Shown: positions 44,523-52,892, numbered from the stretch's first letter. The stretch is 64,000 bases of DNA from CAIKZZ01 sp035524495 (GCA_035524495.1 DATKOR010000025.1:24296-88295), one strand, 5' to 3'. A program made the numbers and translations. The notes: generated by a model from the sequence alone, not told the origin.

Positions 44523-46775
44523 TCAGATGGGCTCGGTGCAGCGGATGTCGATCGCCGCCGGCGGCGTGCCGCCGGGCGCGATCTCGACCTCGCGCCGCAC
44601 GTCGCGATAGCCGACCCGCCGCCCGACGATCGTATACCGGCCGGGCAAGAGGTCGAGTTCGTGGCTCGCGAACACCCCGAGCCGCGCGACCCGGTAGACG
44701 ATGACCTCGGTGAGGTTGTCGGAGACGAGCGTCACGTGCACCGGCGTCTCGGCGAGGGCGATGGCCTGCTCCAGGCTCGCGACCTCGCGCTTCAGCACCG
44801 GCGCCGCTCCCGCGGTCGCGAGCGTGTCGCTCGCCTCGGCGAGCAGCGCCCGCGCGCCGTTGCGACCCTCGGGCGACTCGAGGCGCGCGGGGCTCGCGAG
44901 CGTGCGCGCGATGCGCTGCGCAAGCGCAGCCCGGGGCTCGGCGAGCGCCCGGCCCGACTGCGCGAACACGAGCGTGCCGTCGAGCGCGAGCGCCGCGTCG
45001 TACGCCCGGACGGCATCCGCCCAGCGCTCCTCGCGCACCGCGGCCTCGGCGGCGGCGCGCTGGCGCGCGATGGTCGCGGCCTGGTCGTCGACCGCGAGCT
45101 GCGCGAGCGCGTCCTTGGCCTCGGAGGCGCCCGGCTCGAGGGCGAGCGCGTGCTCGAACGATGCGCGCGCGCGCACGCGATCGCCGGCCGCGAGCGCCTT
45201 CTGGCCCTGTGCCATCGCCTGCGCGAAGCCGCTCTGCGTCGCGCGGGCCGCGAGGCGCGCGAGTCCCGCGCTCGCGGCGCCCGTCGCCGGGTCGAGCTTG
45301 AGCGCCTCGCGGTACTTGCCGGCCGCGCCGTCGATGTCGCCCTGCTTCTCGAGCGCGCTGCCCGCGTCGAGGAGCGCGAGCACGGGCTCGAGCGTCTTGG
45401 CGCGCGCGAGCCCGGCCTTCGCGGCGCCGCTGTTCGGGTCGATCGCGAGCGCCCGCTCGTAGGCGGCGACCGCCGCCGGCGCATCGCCGCGGCCGAACGC
45501 GCTGTGGCCGGCCGCGAGAGCGGCGGCGAGCGACGGCGCCCGGGCCGCGGTGATCCGCGGCGCGATCTCGGTCGCGACCGCCCACGCGGCCGCGGCCGCG
45601 GCGTAGTCGCGCTCCTTGTAGCGCGCATCGGCATCGCTCGCGCTTCCCGTGAGGCGCGCGTAATCGGCGCCGCCCCAGACCTCGGCGTGGTCGCGATCGA
45701 GCGCGGCCTTCGCCTTCTCGAACGAGGCGCGCGCCTCCTCGGCGCGCGTCTTGGCGCGCGCGAGCTCGGCGATCCCCTCGGGCGTCGACGGCAGCGCCTT
45801 CGGCGCCGCCGCTTCCTTGGCGGCGAGGATCACCGACGGCGTGCTCGGCGCGACGCTGACCTCGGGCGGATGCTCGCGGACCCAGCGCGGCAGTACGACG
45901 AAGACCGCGAGCGCCGCGACGGCGAGCAGCGCGACGCCCATCAGCGTCGGGCGGTCCGGCGCGCGCACGCGCGGCGGCTCGGCAGCAGGCACCGGCGGCC
46001 GCCAGCCGGCCGGCGCGAACGGACGCGGCGCGGGGCCGGGCGCGGCGGCGAGCGAGGCGAGCGTCGCGCGGGCCTCATCGAGCGTGCCGCGCGCGGCCGG
46101 GTCCTCGGAACGCAGGCGCTCGATCAGCGCCGCAAGCGGCGCCGGCAGGTCGGGCGGGACCTGCGGGACGCCCGCGTAGCCGGGCGGCGCGCCGCTCGTG
46201 AGCTCGGTCAGGAGCGCCCCGAGCCCCCACAGGTCGTCCGCCGGCGTCGGCGGCGCGCCAGCCGCCTGCGCGGGGCTGCGCGAGTACGGCGAGCCGCGCG
46301 CGATCGCGCCCGTCGCGACCGCCGCCGCGACGCCGAGGTCGACGAGGCGCGCGCCGCCGTCCTCGCCGCGCACGAGGTTCGAGGGCTTGAGGTCGCCGTG
46401 CGCGACGCCGCGGGCATGCGCGTGCGCCAGCGCCGCGAGCGCCGGCGCGAGCGAAGCGATCGCGGTGCGCCACGGGCCCGCGGCGAGCGCGGCGAGGTCG
46501 CCGCCCGGCAGGTGATCGGTGATGAGCGCGAGCGCGCCGTCGATCTCGACCGTTCCGTGGCACGCGACGAGGCCCGGGTGCGCGAGCGCAGAGAGGAGCT
46601 CCGCCTCGCGCGCGATCCGCGGGCGGGCGGCGGGATCGGCGGCGACCTTGAGCACGCGCCGCGCGCGCGCCTCGCGATCCTCGGCGACCCAGGTCTCCGT
46701 GCCGGCGGCGGCCGCGAGGCGGCGCACCAGCACGAATCGCCCGCCCACCGACTCGCCCGCGTTCCAGCTCGCCAT
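44523..46775 (-). CDS. Ser/Thr protein kinase-like membrane protein with TPR region
   Basis: A 750-residue protein. The N-terminal kinase fold covers about 10-260: the ATP-site lysine is Lys43 (RRVLKVAAD), the catalytic loop reads HGDLKPSN (Asp128, Lys130, Asn133), and the metal-binding Asp146 sits in a DLG in place of DFG. The Gly-rich loop is poorly kept (LAAAAGTET). Activity is likely but not certain. A membrane helix lies at about 273-292. The periplasmic part has tetratricopeptide-like repeats (about 330-600), with YERALAIDPNSGAAKAGLARA and YREALKLDPATGAA, and a PEGA-like C-terminus. It would sense something outside and phosphorylate cytoplasmic partners, for example ligands of the FHA protein. 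Confidence 0.88.
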   Translation of the reverse strand: MASWNAGESVGGRFVLVRRLAAAAGTETWVAEDREARARRVLKVAADPAARPRIAREAELLSALAHPGLVACHGTVEIDGALALITDHLPGGDLAALAAGPWRTAIASLAPALAALAHAHARGVAHGDLKPSNLVRGEDGGARLVDLGVAAAVATGAIARGSPYSRSPAQAAGAPPTPADDLWGLGALLTELTSGAPPGYAGVPQVPPDLPAPLAALIERLRSEDPAARGTLDEARATLASLAAAPGPAPRPFAPAGWRPPVPAAEPPRVRAPDRPTLMGVALLAVAALAVFVVLPRWVREHPPEVSVAPSTPSVILAAKEAAAPKALPSTPEGIAELARAKTRAEEARASFEKAKAALDRDHAEVWGGADYARLTGSASDADARYKERDYAAAAAAWAVATEIAPRITAARAPSLAAALAAGHSAFGRGDAPAAVAAYERALAIDPNSGAAKAGLARAKTLEPVLALLDAGSALEKQGDIDGAAGKYREALKLDPATGAASAGLARLAARATQSGFAQAMAQGQKALAAGDRVRARASFEHALALEPGASEAKDALAQLAVDDQAATIARQRAAAEAAVREERWADAVRAYDAALALDGTLVFAQSGRALAEPRAALAQRIARTLASPARLESPEGRNGARALLAEASDTLATAGAAPVLKREVASLEQAIALAETPVHVTLVSDNLTEVIVYRVARLGVFASHELDLLPGRYTIVGRRVGYRDVRREVEIAPGGTPPAAIDIRCTEPI

Positions 46776-46783
46776 GGGCTCCG

Positions 46784-48142
46784 TCAGATCGGGTCCTTGG
46801 GCGGCGGCGGCGCGGGCGGCGTCACCGGGGTCGAGGGTGCGGGCGAGGCGGAGGCGGCGCGGCTGTCGGGCGTCGCCGGATCCGCGGCGATGCCGGTCTC
46901 CTCCTGGTACAGGTCGTGCAGCAGCCGGCGCCACTCGGCGTACTGCGCCTCGGCGCTGCCGGTGAGCTTGAGCGTGCGGCCCTCGACGTCGACGACGAGC
47001 GGCGCGGCCTCGCTCTGGAAGGAGCCGGTGATTTCCTTGATCGCGTCGGTATGGATCTGCGCCTGCTTGCCCTTCTCGATGCCCGACATGATCGCCATGA
47101 CGCCGCCGCCGACCGCGGCCGCGCGTGCGACGCTCTCGCCGGCGCTGCAGACGTAGTTGCCGTAGGTCGGGCTGCCGCCGCACATGTTCGGCAGCGCGAT
47201 GCCCGCGATGATCGCGCCGGCGCCGAGGAGCTTCCTGGTGGTTGCCTCGCGCTTGGCCTTTTCCTCGGCGTCGATCTCGTCGTAGGTCGAGCGTCGCCAG
47301 CCCATGTAGGGATCGGACATCTTGTCGGCGAAGGCGCCGTAGTGCTCGCTCAGCGTGTCGATCATCGCCGAGTCGCGCTGTCGTATGCGCTCGACGCGGT
47401 CGACGATCGGGTCGCCGTCGGCCGGCAGCCGCACGATCCGGTACTCGGGCTTGCCCTCGCGCGGCTTGTCCTTCGCGAGGTAGTCGCGATACGCCGCCGG
47501 CGCGAGGTCGTCGCCGAAGCGCAGCCGCGTCGTGCGCGGGATGGCCGCGATCTCCGCCGCCGACAGGTGCTGCTGGCGATACGCCAGCATGTCGTTCGCG
47601 ATCTCGACGTAGACGTTCTGGTAGGGATCCCGGCCCTTGCCGGCGCCCTCGCGGTAGCTGCTCGTGTCCGCCTCGCGCGCGTAGCGCTTCGAGAACCAGT
47701 GGCGGCCGGTCGCGTCGGCGACGCTGATGTCGAGGGTCAGGCGATAGCCCGAGGACTCGACGATCTGCCCGTCGACCGCGACGTCCATCAGCGTCGTCGC
47801 CGGCACCACGCGCACCGCGCCCCACTCGCCCGTGCCCTCGAGGGTCGCGCGCAGCAGCGTCGGCATGTAGCGCGCCTCGGCCTTGCGGATCTCGGGATAG
47901 ATGCGCTGCTTCTCGCCCTTCTCCGGGTGCTCCTCGATCTCCTTCGGAACGCCGGGGTCGAACAGGTGCACCGCGACGTCGAGCAGCTGGTCGGCGGGGA
48001 TCTCCTGCGTCGCCTGCACCGCGGTCAGCTTCGGCTGCGGCCGCGTCTCTTTGATCATGCAGCCCGAGAGCGCGAGCGAGGCGCCGAGCGCGAGGCCAAA
48101 GGCGCGCCAGTGCCGCCGGGAATGCGAGTTGGCCCGATCCAT
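46784..48142 (-). CDS. Lipoprotein of unknown function
   Basis: A 452-residue lipoprotein. The leader contains SHSRRHWRAFGLALGASLALSGC, and Cys is the likely lipidated residue. The main domain (about 30-300) is mixed alpha/beta, with ADQLLDVAVHLFDPGVP and YRLTLDISVADATGRHWFSKRYARE; the latter recalls lipoproteins that form CsgG- or GNA1162-like rings, but that is a loose impression. A Gly/Ala hydrophobic stretch at about 315-375 (LLGAGAIIAGIALPNMCGG, AAAVGGGVMAIMSG) could enter a membrane. Starts at 48142 and 48148 are both possible. It ends 8 bp before the kinase gene. Confidence 0.82.
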   Translation of the reverse strand: MDRANSHSRRHWRAFGLALGASLALSGCMIKETRPQPKLTAVQATQEIPADQLLDVAVHLFDPGVPKEIEEHPEKGEKQRIYPEIRKAEARYMPTLLRATLEGTGEWGAVRVVPATTLMDVAVDGQIVESSGYRLTLDISVADATGRHWFSKRYAREADTSSYREGAGKGRDPYQNVYVEIANDMLAYRQQHLSAAEIAAIPRTTRLRFGDDLAPAAYRDYLAKDKPREGKPEYRIVRLPADGDPIVDRVERIRQRDSAMIDTLSEHYGAFADKMSDPYMGWRRSTYDEIDAEEKAKREATTRKLLGAGAIIAGIALPNMCGGSPTYGNYVCSAGESVARAAAVGGGVMAIMSGIEKGKQAQIHTDAIKEITGSFQSEAAPLVVDVEGRTLKLTGSAEAQYAEWRRLLHDLYQEETGIAADPATPDSRAASASPAPSTPVTPPAPPPPKDPI

Positions 48143-48187
48143 GCTCATCCGTTGCGTGACGCCGCCCAAAAGTTCACTCGCCAGGGC

Positions 48188-49828
48188 TCACTTGCCCTTC
48201 TTGTACTTGCGGTACTCGTCCCATAGCTTGTCGCGAAGCTCCGGGTCCGTCTCCTTCATCGCGGCCTCGCGGATCTGGCGCGCGACGATGTCGTCGTCGC
48301 GACCGTCCGGCACGTCCGCCGGCGCGGCCCCGCCACCACCGACCACGGTCGCGCGCCCGGCACCCTGCCGGTCCGAGTGCATCGCGGCCGAGGGGTCGCT
48401 GCCGACACCGCCATCGGTCGATGCGCCGCTCCCCTTGTCGGCCTTGTCGCCCCTGTCACCCTTGCCGCCAGCGCCCGCCTTGTCGGCCTTGTCCGCCTTG
48501 TCGCCCTTGGTGCCGGCCTGGGGCCCGGCGCCCGCGCCACCGTCCTTGCCATCGACGCCGGCTCCTCCAGCGGAGTTACCGCCGTTCGCTGCACGATCGG
48601 CGAGGATCGCTTCCTGTTCGGCGCGGATCCTGCCATCGAAGGTTCCGAGGGTCTCGTCGATCCGCCGGTAGATCTCTTCGCGCCGGTCGGCTGGTGATCC
48701 GGTCCCCGCCGAGCCCGCTCCGCCGGCGCCGCCCGCGCCGCCCGGCGCGACCGGTCCCGAACCGGCGCGGCCCGCGGCGCTCCCGGGTTGTCCGCCCGCA
48801 GCACCCGCCGACCCCGCGGACCCGACGGATCCGGCAGACCCGGCGGGCGTTCCAGGCCGGCCGGAGCCTGCTCCGGCACCCCCGGGCGAGCCACCGATCG
48901 TGCCCGCACTCGCACCCGCGCTCCCGGCCGACGGACCGATCGTCCCGGCACTCGCACCCGCGGTGCCGGCCGACGCGCCGATCGTGCCCGCGCTCGCACC
49001 GGCCGTTCCCGCGCCGGCGCCGATCGTGCCCGCGCTCGCGCCGGCGGTCCCTGCACCGACACCGGCCGAGCCGACGCTGCCGCCGGCTCCGCCGACGGAG
49101 GCCCCGACCGAGCCCACGCTTCCGCCCGGCATCCCGGGAAAGCCGGGAACACCGGGGCGGCTCATTGCACCGGCGGCGCCCGCCGCCGCCGCACCGGCTG
49201 CGGCGCCGGCGGCGGTCGCCGTCGAGCTCGCGGTGCTTGCGCCCGTGCCGCTGCTGCCCGGTGCGCCGCCGGAGGATGCCGAGCTGCTCGATCCGGCCGA
49301 TCCGCTCGCGCCAGACGCCGGGTTGCTCGAACTGCTCGCGTCGGTCGCGCCCGACGAGCCCGCGGACCCCGACGAACCCGGCGCAGTGGATGGCGAGCCC
49401 GTCGAGGGCGCCGATCCTGCGGCGCCGCCCGCGGCGCTGCTCGAGGGCAGGCTGATGCCGCTGCCGGCCCCCGAATCGGTCGATGGCAGCGAAATCGGCG
49501 CACTCGAGCCGCCACCCGCGGTGCTGCTCGTCGGCAACGTCGTGCCGCCGCCCATCGTTCCGGAGGAGCCGGTGCTGCCGGCCGAGCCGGAGGAGCCGCT
49601 CGAAGAACTGGAGGAGCCGGCCGATCCGGCCGAGCCCGAGGAACTCTGCGAACCGGAGGACCCGGAGGAGGAGGACTGCGAGGAGCTCGACGAGCTCGAT
49701 GAACTTGACGAACTCGAAGAGCTGCTGCTCGACTGCTGCTGCTTGTCCTCCGGGCAGCCCGCGAGCGCGAGCGTCAGAAGGGCGAGTCCCGCAGCCGTGC
49801 TGCGGCGGCCGATGCGCCAGGTTGTCAC
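48188..49828 (-). CDS. Low-complexity Ser/Gly/Ala-rich lipoprotein
   Basis: A 546-residue lipoprotein with lipobox LALAGC (Cys25). Residues 33-50 are 18 consecutive serines. Then come about 330 residues of Ser, Gly, Ala, Thr and Pro, with segments such as GSSGSAGS, a collagen-like PGVPGFPGMPGG, and a 14-residue repeat containing AGTAGASAGTIG. A charged segment follows (DRREEIYRRIDETLGTFDGRIRAEQEAIL), then another KGDKADKADKAG repeat, and last a short helical end (DIVARQIREAAMKETDPELRDKLWDEYRKYKKGK). The long disordered part could span the periplasm or cross the peptidoglycan. The ends look structured and could be binding sites. All the Ser codons are mixed, so the tract is kept at the protein level. 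Confidence 0.83.
   Translation of the reverse strand: MTTWRIGRRSTAAGLALLTLALAGCPEDKQQQSSSSSSSSSSSSSSSSSSQSSSSGSSGSQSSSGSAGSAGSSSSSSGSSGSAGSTGSSGTMGGGTTLPTSSTAGGGSSAPISLPSTDSGAGSGISLPSSSAAGGAAGSAPSTGSPSTAPGSSGSAGSSGATDASSSSNPASGASGSAGSSSSASSGGAPGSSGTGASTASSTATAAGAAAGAAAAGAAGAMSRPGVPGFPGMPGGSVGSVGASVGGAGGSVGSAGVGAGTAGASAGTIGAGAGTAGASAGTIGASAGTAGASAGTIGPSAGSAGASAGTIGGSPGGAGAGSGRPGTPAGSAGSVGSAGSAGAAGGQPGSAAGRAGSGPVAPGGAGGAGGAGSAGTGSPADRREEIYRRIDETLGTFDGRIRAEQEAILADRAANGGNSAGGAGVDGKDGGAGAGPQAGTKGDKADKADKAGAGGKGDRGDKADKGSGASTDGGVGSDPSAAMHSDRQGAGRATVVGGGGAAPADVPDGRDDDIVARQIREAAMKETDPELRDKLWDEYRKYKKGK
48895..49062. repeat. 42-bp tandem repeat, four copies, in frame in the low-complexity lipoprotein gene
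   Basis: CGATCG recurs at 48895, 48937, 48979 and 49021, exactly 42 bp apart, and the intervening DNA is similar but not identical. The translated unit is 14 residues (AGTIG-x-SAGTAGAS-type). Copies have diverged, so the expansion is not very recent. Confidence 0.85.
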
Positions 49829-49938
49829 GACACTCTCTCCCCGCCGCGGGCCACCCCGGCCCCCGGTATTCCCTTGGAGGGCCAGGCGCCCCAGAGGTTC
49901 AGGTCAACGCGACCCGCGGCAGCGCGTTGACGTCCGGT

Positions 49939-50643
49939 TCAATGGGACCCGGTGTCGGCGACCGACGGATCGCCGCCCTTGAAGAAGGTCCGAAGCTGCC
50001 CGGCCATGCGATCGCAGGCCGTGTTCTGCACCCGCGCGACGAACGGCACCGGCACTATGAGACCGAGGATCGCCGAGGTCCCGGTGACGCTCGTGCTGAC
50101 CGAGCCTGCGGACTTCGCGCTGCGCAGGTCCCAGACCGTCGCCTGGTAGTCGGACTGCTTCTCCCACCAGCCGAAGCCGATGCATCCGGCCATCCCAGGC
50201 GCCGCGCCGCAGGCGAGGCTGCCGCCGCCATCGGTCTTGCGGGTGTTGCCGTCGAGCCAGACGATGTAGCGCACGCCCGTCTCCGCGAGGCGCCTCGAGA
50301 CCTTCGGGCGCTCGAGCAGCTGCGCGACGTTTTCGGCGCGCACCGGCGCGACCGACGGCTCGAACCACGGGAACAGCGTGTCCTGGAATACCTCGTCGGC
50401 GACCACGCTGAAGCGGTCGGCGCTGCTCGCGAGCCGGTCGCCGACGCAGTGCATGAACTCGTCCTCGGAGCCGGTGCCCTCCACCTGGGGCTTGGCGAGG
50501 ATCACGATGGCCTCGCCCTTCTCGATGTGGGTCGCGGTCATCCGGTTCTCGTCGAGCTTCGCCGTCATGCAGCCGCCGGCGAGCGGCACGAGGGCGCTCG
50601 CGATCAGCCACTTCAGGTTCGAAATTCGCGCTTGGGCGCTCAT
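49939..50643 (-). CDS. Lipoprotein, first gene of the cluster
   Basis: A 234-residue lipoprotein with lipobox LAGGC (Cys25). The domain starts EKGEAIVILAKPQVEG and holds FMHCVGDRLASSADRFSVV and GVRYIVWLDGNTRKTDGGGSLACG. It ends VARVQNTACDRMAGQLRTFFKGGD. The pattern 'value, cannot be found, VVA-x-x-x-F' resembles CsgG/TolB-type lipoproteins that build rings or bind envelope machines, but I cannot name it. Five cysteines besides the lipidated one could form disulfides. It precedes the low-complexity lipoprotein gene by 110 bp and is probably the start of the operon; a separate promoter for the next gene cannot be excluded. Confidence 0.82.
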   Translation of the reverse strand: MSAQARISNLKWLIASALVPLAGGCMTAKLDENRMTATHIEKGEAIVILAKPQVEGTGSEDEFMHCVGDRLASSADRFSVVADEVFQDTLFPWFEPSVAPVRAENVAQLLERPKVSRRLAETGVRYIVWLDGNTRKTDGGGSLACGAAPGMAGCIGFGWWEKQSDYQATVWDLRSAKSAGSVSTSVTGTSAILGLIVPVPFVARVQNTACDRMAGQLRTFFKGGDPSVADTGSH

Positions 50644-50746
50644 CTGCGGCTCCAGTCGCGCGAGGGGCGCGTCGCGGGGGAACCTTGCGCCGACTATAGC
50701 ACCCTGATTTCAGCGCTTCGCGACCCCGGGGACGAAAGTCGTTCGC

Positions 50747-52861
50747 TCAGAAGAGACCGAGCTGGCCCGAGGCGTCGGGCGCGCGAAATTGCGTGGTGTC
50801 CAGGTCCGGCATCGGCCCGGTCGCGAGCCCGAACCGTCGCGCTGCGGCGACAAAGCGCCGCCCGATCAGCGCGGCGTACGCGCCCTCGCCGCGCATCCGC
50901 GCGCCGAAGCCGCCGTCGGTGTCGCGCCCGCCGCGCGCGTCCTTGAGGAGCCCGAGCACGCGCGCCGCGGCGAGCGGACGGTGCGCCGCGAGCCACTCCG
51001 CCATGAGCTCGCGCACCTCGCGCGGGAGCCTGAGCAGGATCCAGCCGGCGCGCTGCGCGCCGGCTTTGGCCGCGGCCTCGAGGATCGCCTCGAGCTCGTG
51101 GTCGTTCACGGCCGGGATCACCGGCGCGACCATCACCGCGGTCGGGATCCCGGCGGAGGCGAGCGTCGCGAGCGCGCGCAGCCGCGCGGCGGGCGAGGCC
51201 GCGCGCGGCTCGAGCGTGCGCTTCAGCTCCCGGTCGAGCGTCGTGATGCTGAACGCGACGCGCGCGAGCCGGCGGCGCGCGAGCTCGGCGAGCAGGTCGA
51301 CGTCGCGCTCGATCAGCGCGCCCTTCGTCAGCACCGTGACCGGATGCCCGAACTCGAGGAGCTTCGCGAGAATCTGGCGCGTGATCTTCACCTCGCGCTC
51401 GAGCGGCTGGTAGGGATCGGTGTTGGCGCCCAGGTGGATCGGCTCCGGGCGATAGCCGCGGCGACGCAGTTCCCGGTCGAGCAGCATCGCGGCGTCGGGC
51501 TTGAAGTAGATCTGGGTCTCGAAGTCGAGGCCGGGCGAGTGGTCGAGGTAGGCGTGCGACGGGCGTGCGTAGCAATTGTGGCTCACGACCCCGTTGGCGA
51601 TGAAATCGCCCGTGCCCGTCGTGATGTCGTAGAGGCGTTGCGCGCCGCCAAGCGGCTCGATGGCCGTCACCTCGAGGCGCGCCTGACTCTTGAGGCGCTG
51701 CCCTGAGATGTCGCGCTTTCCGGGGCTGGCCGGGCCGGTCGTGTGGAAGAACCTCAGGTGCTCGGCGAGGCCCCCGAGAACGCGGACGACCTCGCGGCGA
51801 CGCGCTCGTCCGCGCGCGAAGCGCTCGACGAGGAAGCGGAATCCGCGGCCCTCGAGCGCCGTGGTGACCCGGCCGATGATGGCGGGGTCCGCGCTGGTGA
51901 TCCTCAGAATTCCCCGGCGGTAGCTGCCCTCGGCGTCGAAGATGCCGGCGAGGAAGCCTCGCTGCCACGATGCCGACGGCCGCTCGGGCCAGACGGTGAG
52001 CTCGCGCACCCGCGCGACGGGTTCGCGCGCCTGCGTCCGGATGGCCTGCAGCGCCCGGCCGCCAGCCGCGGCGGTACGGAACTCCAAACGCCGGGTCGCG
52101 ATGCGGTCTTCACGCAGCCAGCGCTCAGCCCGCTCGAGGGCCTCGGCATCGACGAGCGCCGGCCGGACGTCCCGCCGCGGGCCCTGGCCGGGCCCGCGCG
52201 TGTCGCCATACTCGCCCAGCGTCCCAGCGCCGCGGATGAGGCCGCACAGGTACCCGCGCCGGTAGTCGGCATCCGCCGGCGCGCTGCGGGCGAACTGGCC
52301 CGTCCCGATCAGCTTGCTGCCGGTCGTCAGGTGCGGGCGACGGGCGCGACCCGGCCCGGCGCCCGTCACGAACTTCCACCCGCGCTCCGTCAGAAGGCGA
52401 TGGTCGCCGCCAGCCACGAGCTCGGTGCCGTCGGCGAGCGTGATCCGGTGCGCCGGCTTGATGACGCTCCAGTGGGCGAGGACGGTCGTCCGCACGTAGC
52501 GCCGGTAGTGGCCGCTGCGGACGGTCCCGTAGATCTCGTCACCCGCCCTCAGCTGTGCGATCGGGCGGGTCGTGCCATCGGCGAGCAGGACCGGCGTGTC
52601 GCCCGCCATGCAGTAGATGCAACCGTGCTCGCAGCCCCGGTACGGGTTGATCGACTGGCCGAACGGCACGTCGGGCGAGTCGTTGCGGCTGATGACCGTG
52701 CGCGCCGAGTCGACGTGCATCGTGGTCGCGGGGTGACGCGCCGGCGCCTCCTCCTCGTCGGGATCGGCGTCGACGAACTCGGGCGAGGCGTCGGCGGAGT
52801 GCCGCAGGAAGCGCGAGCGACGGTTGCTCTGCGCACCGCGACCCTTGATCGGGGCGTCCAT
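50747..52861 (-). CDS. PA0069/Rv2578c-type radical SAM protein interrupted by an intein
   Basis: A 704-residue precursor. Without the 346-residue intein (84-429) the mature protein is 358 residues. The cluster motif Cys77-x3-Cys81-x2-Cys is completed only after splicing, because the third cysteine is residue 430, the one directly after the intein. The rest of the extein is typical: RPSHAYLDHSPGLDFETQIYFKPDA, IHLGANTDPYQPLERE, and KGALIERDVDLL. The family is related to spore photoproduct lyase, but its substrate is unknown. The P. aeruginosa homologue PA0069 is, as I recall, part of the SOS regulon. A LexA box sits 1 bp before this start codon, in agreement. The gene is 31 bp downstream of the MFS gene. 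Confidence 0.93.
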   Translation of the reverse strand: MDAPIKGRGAQSNRRSRFLRHSADASPEFVDADPDEEEAPARHPATTMHVDSARTVISRNDSPDVPFGQSINPYRGCEHGCIYCMAGDTPVLLADGTTRPIAQLRAGDEIYGTVRSGHYRRYVRTTVLAHWSVIKPAHRITLADGTELVAGGDHRLLTERGWKFVTGAGPGRARRPHLTTGSKLIGTGQFARSAPADADYRRGYLCGLIRGAGTLGEYGDTRGPGQGPRRDVRPALVDAEALERAERWLREDRIATRRLEFRTAAAGGRALQAIRTQAREPVARVRELTVWPERPSASWQRGFLAGIFDAEGSYRRGILRITSADPAIIGRVTTALEGRGFRFLVERFARGRARRREVVRVLGGLAEHLRFFHTTGPASPGKRDISGQRLKSQARLEVTAIEPLGGAQRLYDITTGTGDFIANGVVSHNCYARPSHAYLDHSPGLDFETQIYFKPDAAMLLDRELRRRGYRPEPIHLGANTDPYQPLEREVKITRQILAKLLEFGHPVTVLTKGALIERDVDLLAELARRRLARVAFSITTLDRELKRTLEPRAASPAARLRALATLASAGIPTAVMVAPVIPAVNDHELEAILEAAAKAGAQRAGWILLRLPREVRELMAEWLAAHRPLAAARVLGLLKDARGGRDTDGGFGARMRGEGAYAALIGRRFVAAARRFGLATGPMPDLDTTQFRAPDASGQLGLF
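51575..52612 (-). mobile_element. Intein with LAGLIDADG homing-endonuclease domain
   Basis: 346 codons, from Cys84 (CMAGDTPVLLADG, block A) to Asn429, followed by Cys430. Block B is GGDHRLLTERGW with His154. Blocks F and G are LYDITTGTGDFIANGVVSHN, with the penultimate His428 and final Asn429. All residues needed for splicing are present. The endonuclease has two LAGLIDADG helices, YLCGLIRGAGTL (204-215) and FLAGIFDAEGSY (303-314). The first has Ala212 where the catalytic aspartate is expected, so cutting activity is probably lost. I recall similar inteins at this site in actinobacterial Rv2578c-type proteins, which suggests transfer between phyla. Confidence 0.93.
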
Positions 52862-52862
52862 G

Positions 52863-52878
52863 CTGTATGGATATACAG
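52863..52878. promoter_or_regulatory. LexA (SOS) box
   Basis: CTGTATGGATATACAG: the exact CTGT-N8-ACAG core, with 7-bp inverted arms GCTGTAT/ATACAGC. It lies one base upstream of the radical SAM start codon (52861) on the minus strand, between that gene and the MFS gene, so it should repress the radical SAM gene. Confidence 0.88.
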
Positions 52879-52892
52879 CTCACGGTCGCCCG

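Noticed and set aside
48895..49062. CRISPR array
   Set aside because: The 42-bp units are diverged, in frame, lie inside a coding gene and have no distinct spacers or cas genes.
36375..50643. Reading the cluster as a type VI secretion system
   Set aside because: FHA, kinase and FGE-like genes do occur in such systems, but none of the core genes (TssB/C, TssF/G/K, ClpV, VgrG, Hcp, TssJ/L/M) is present.
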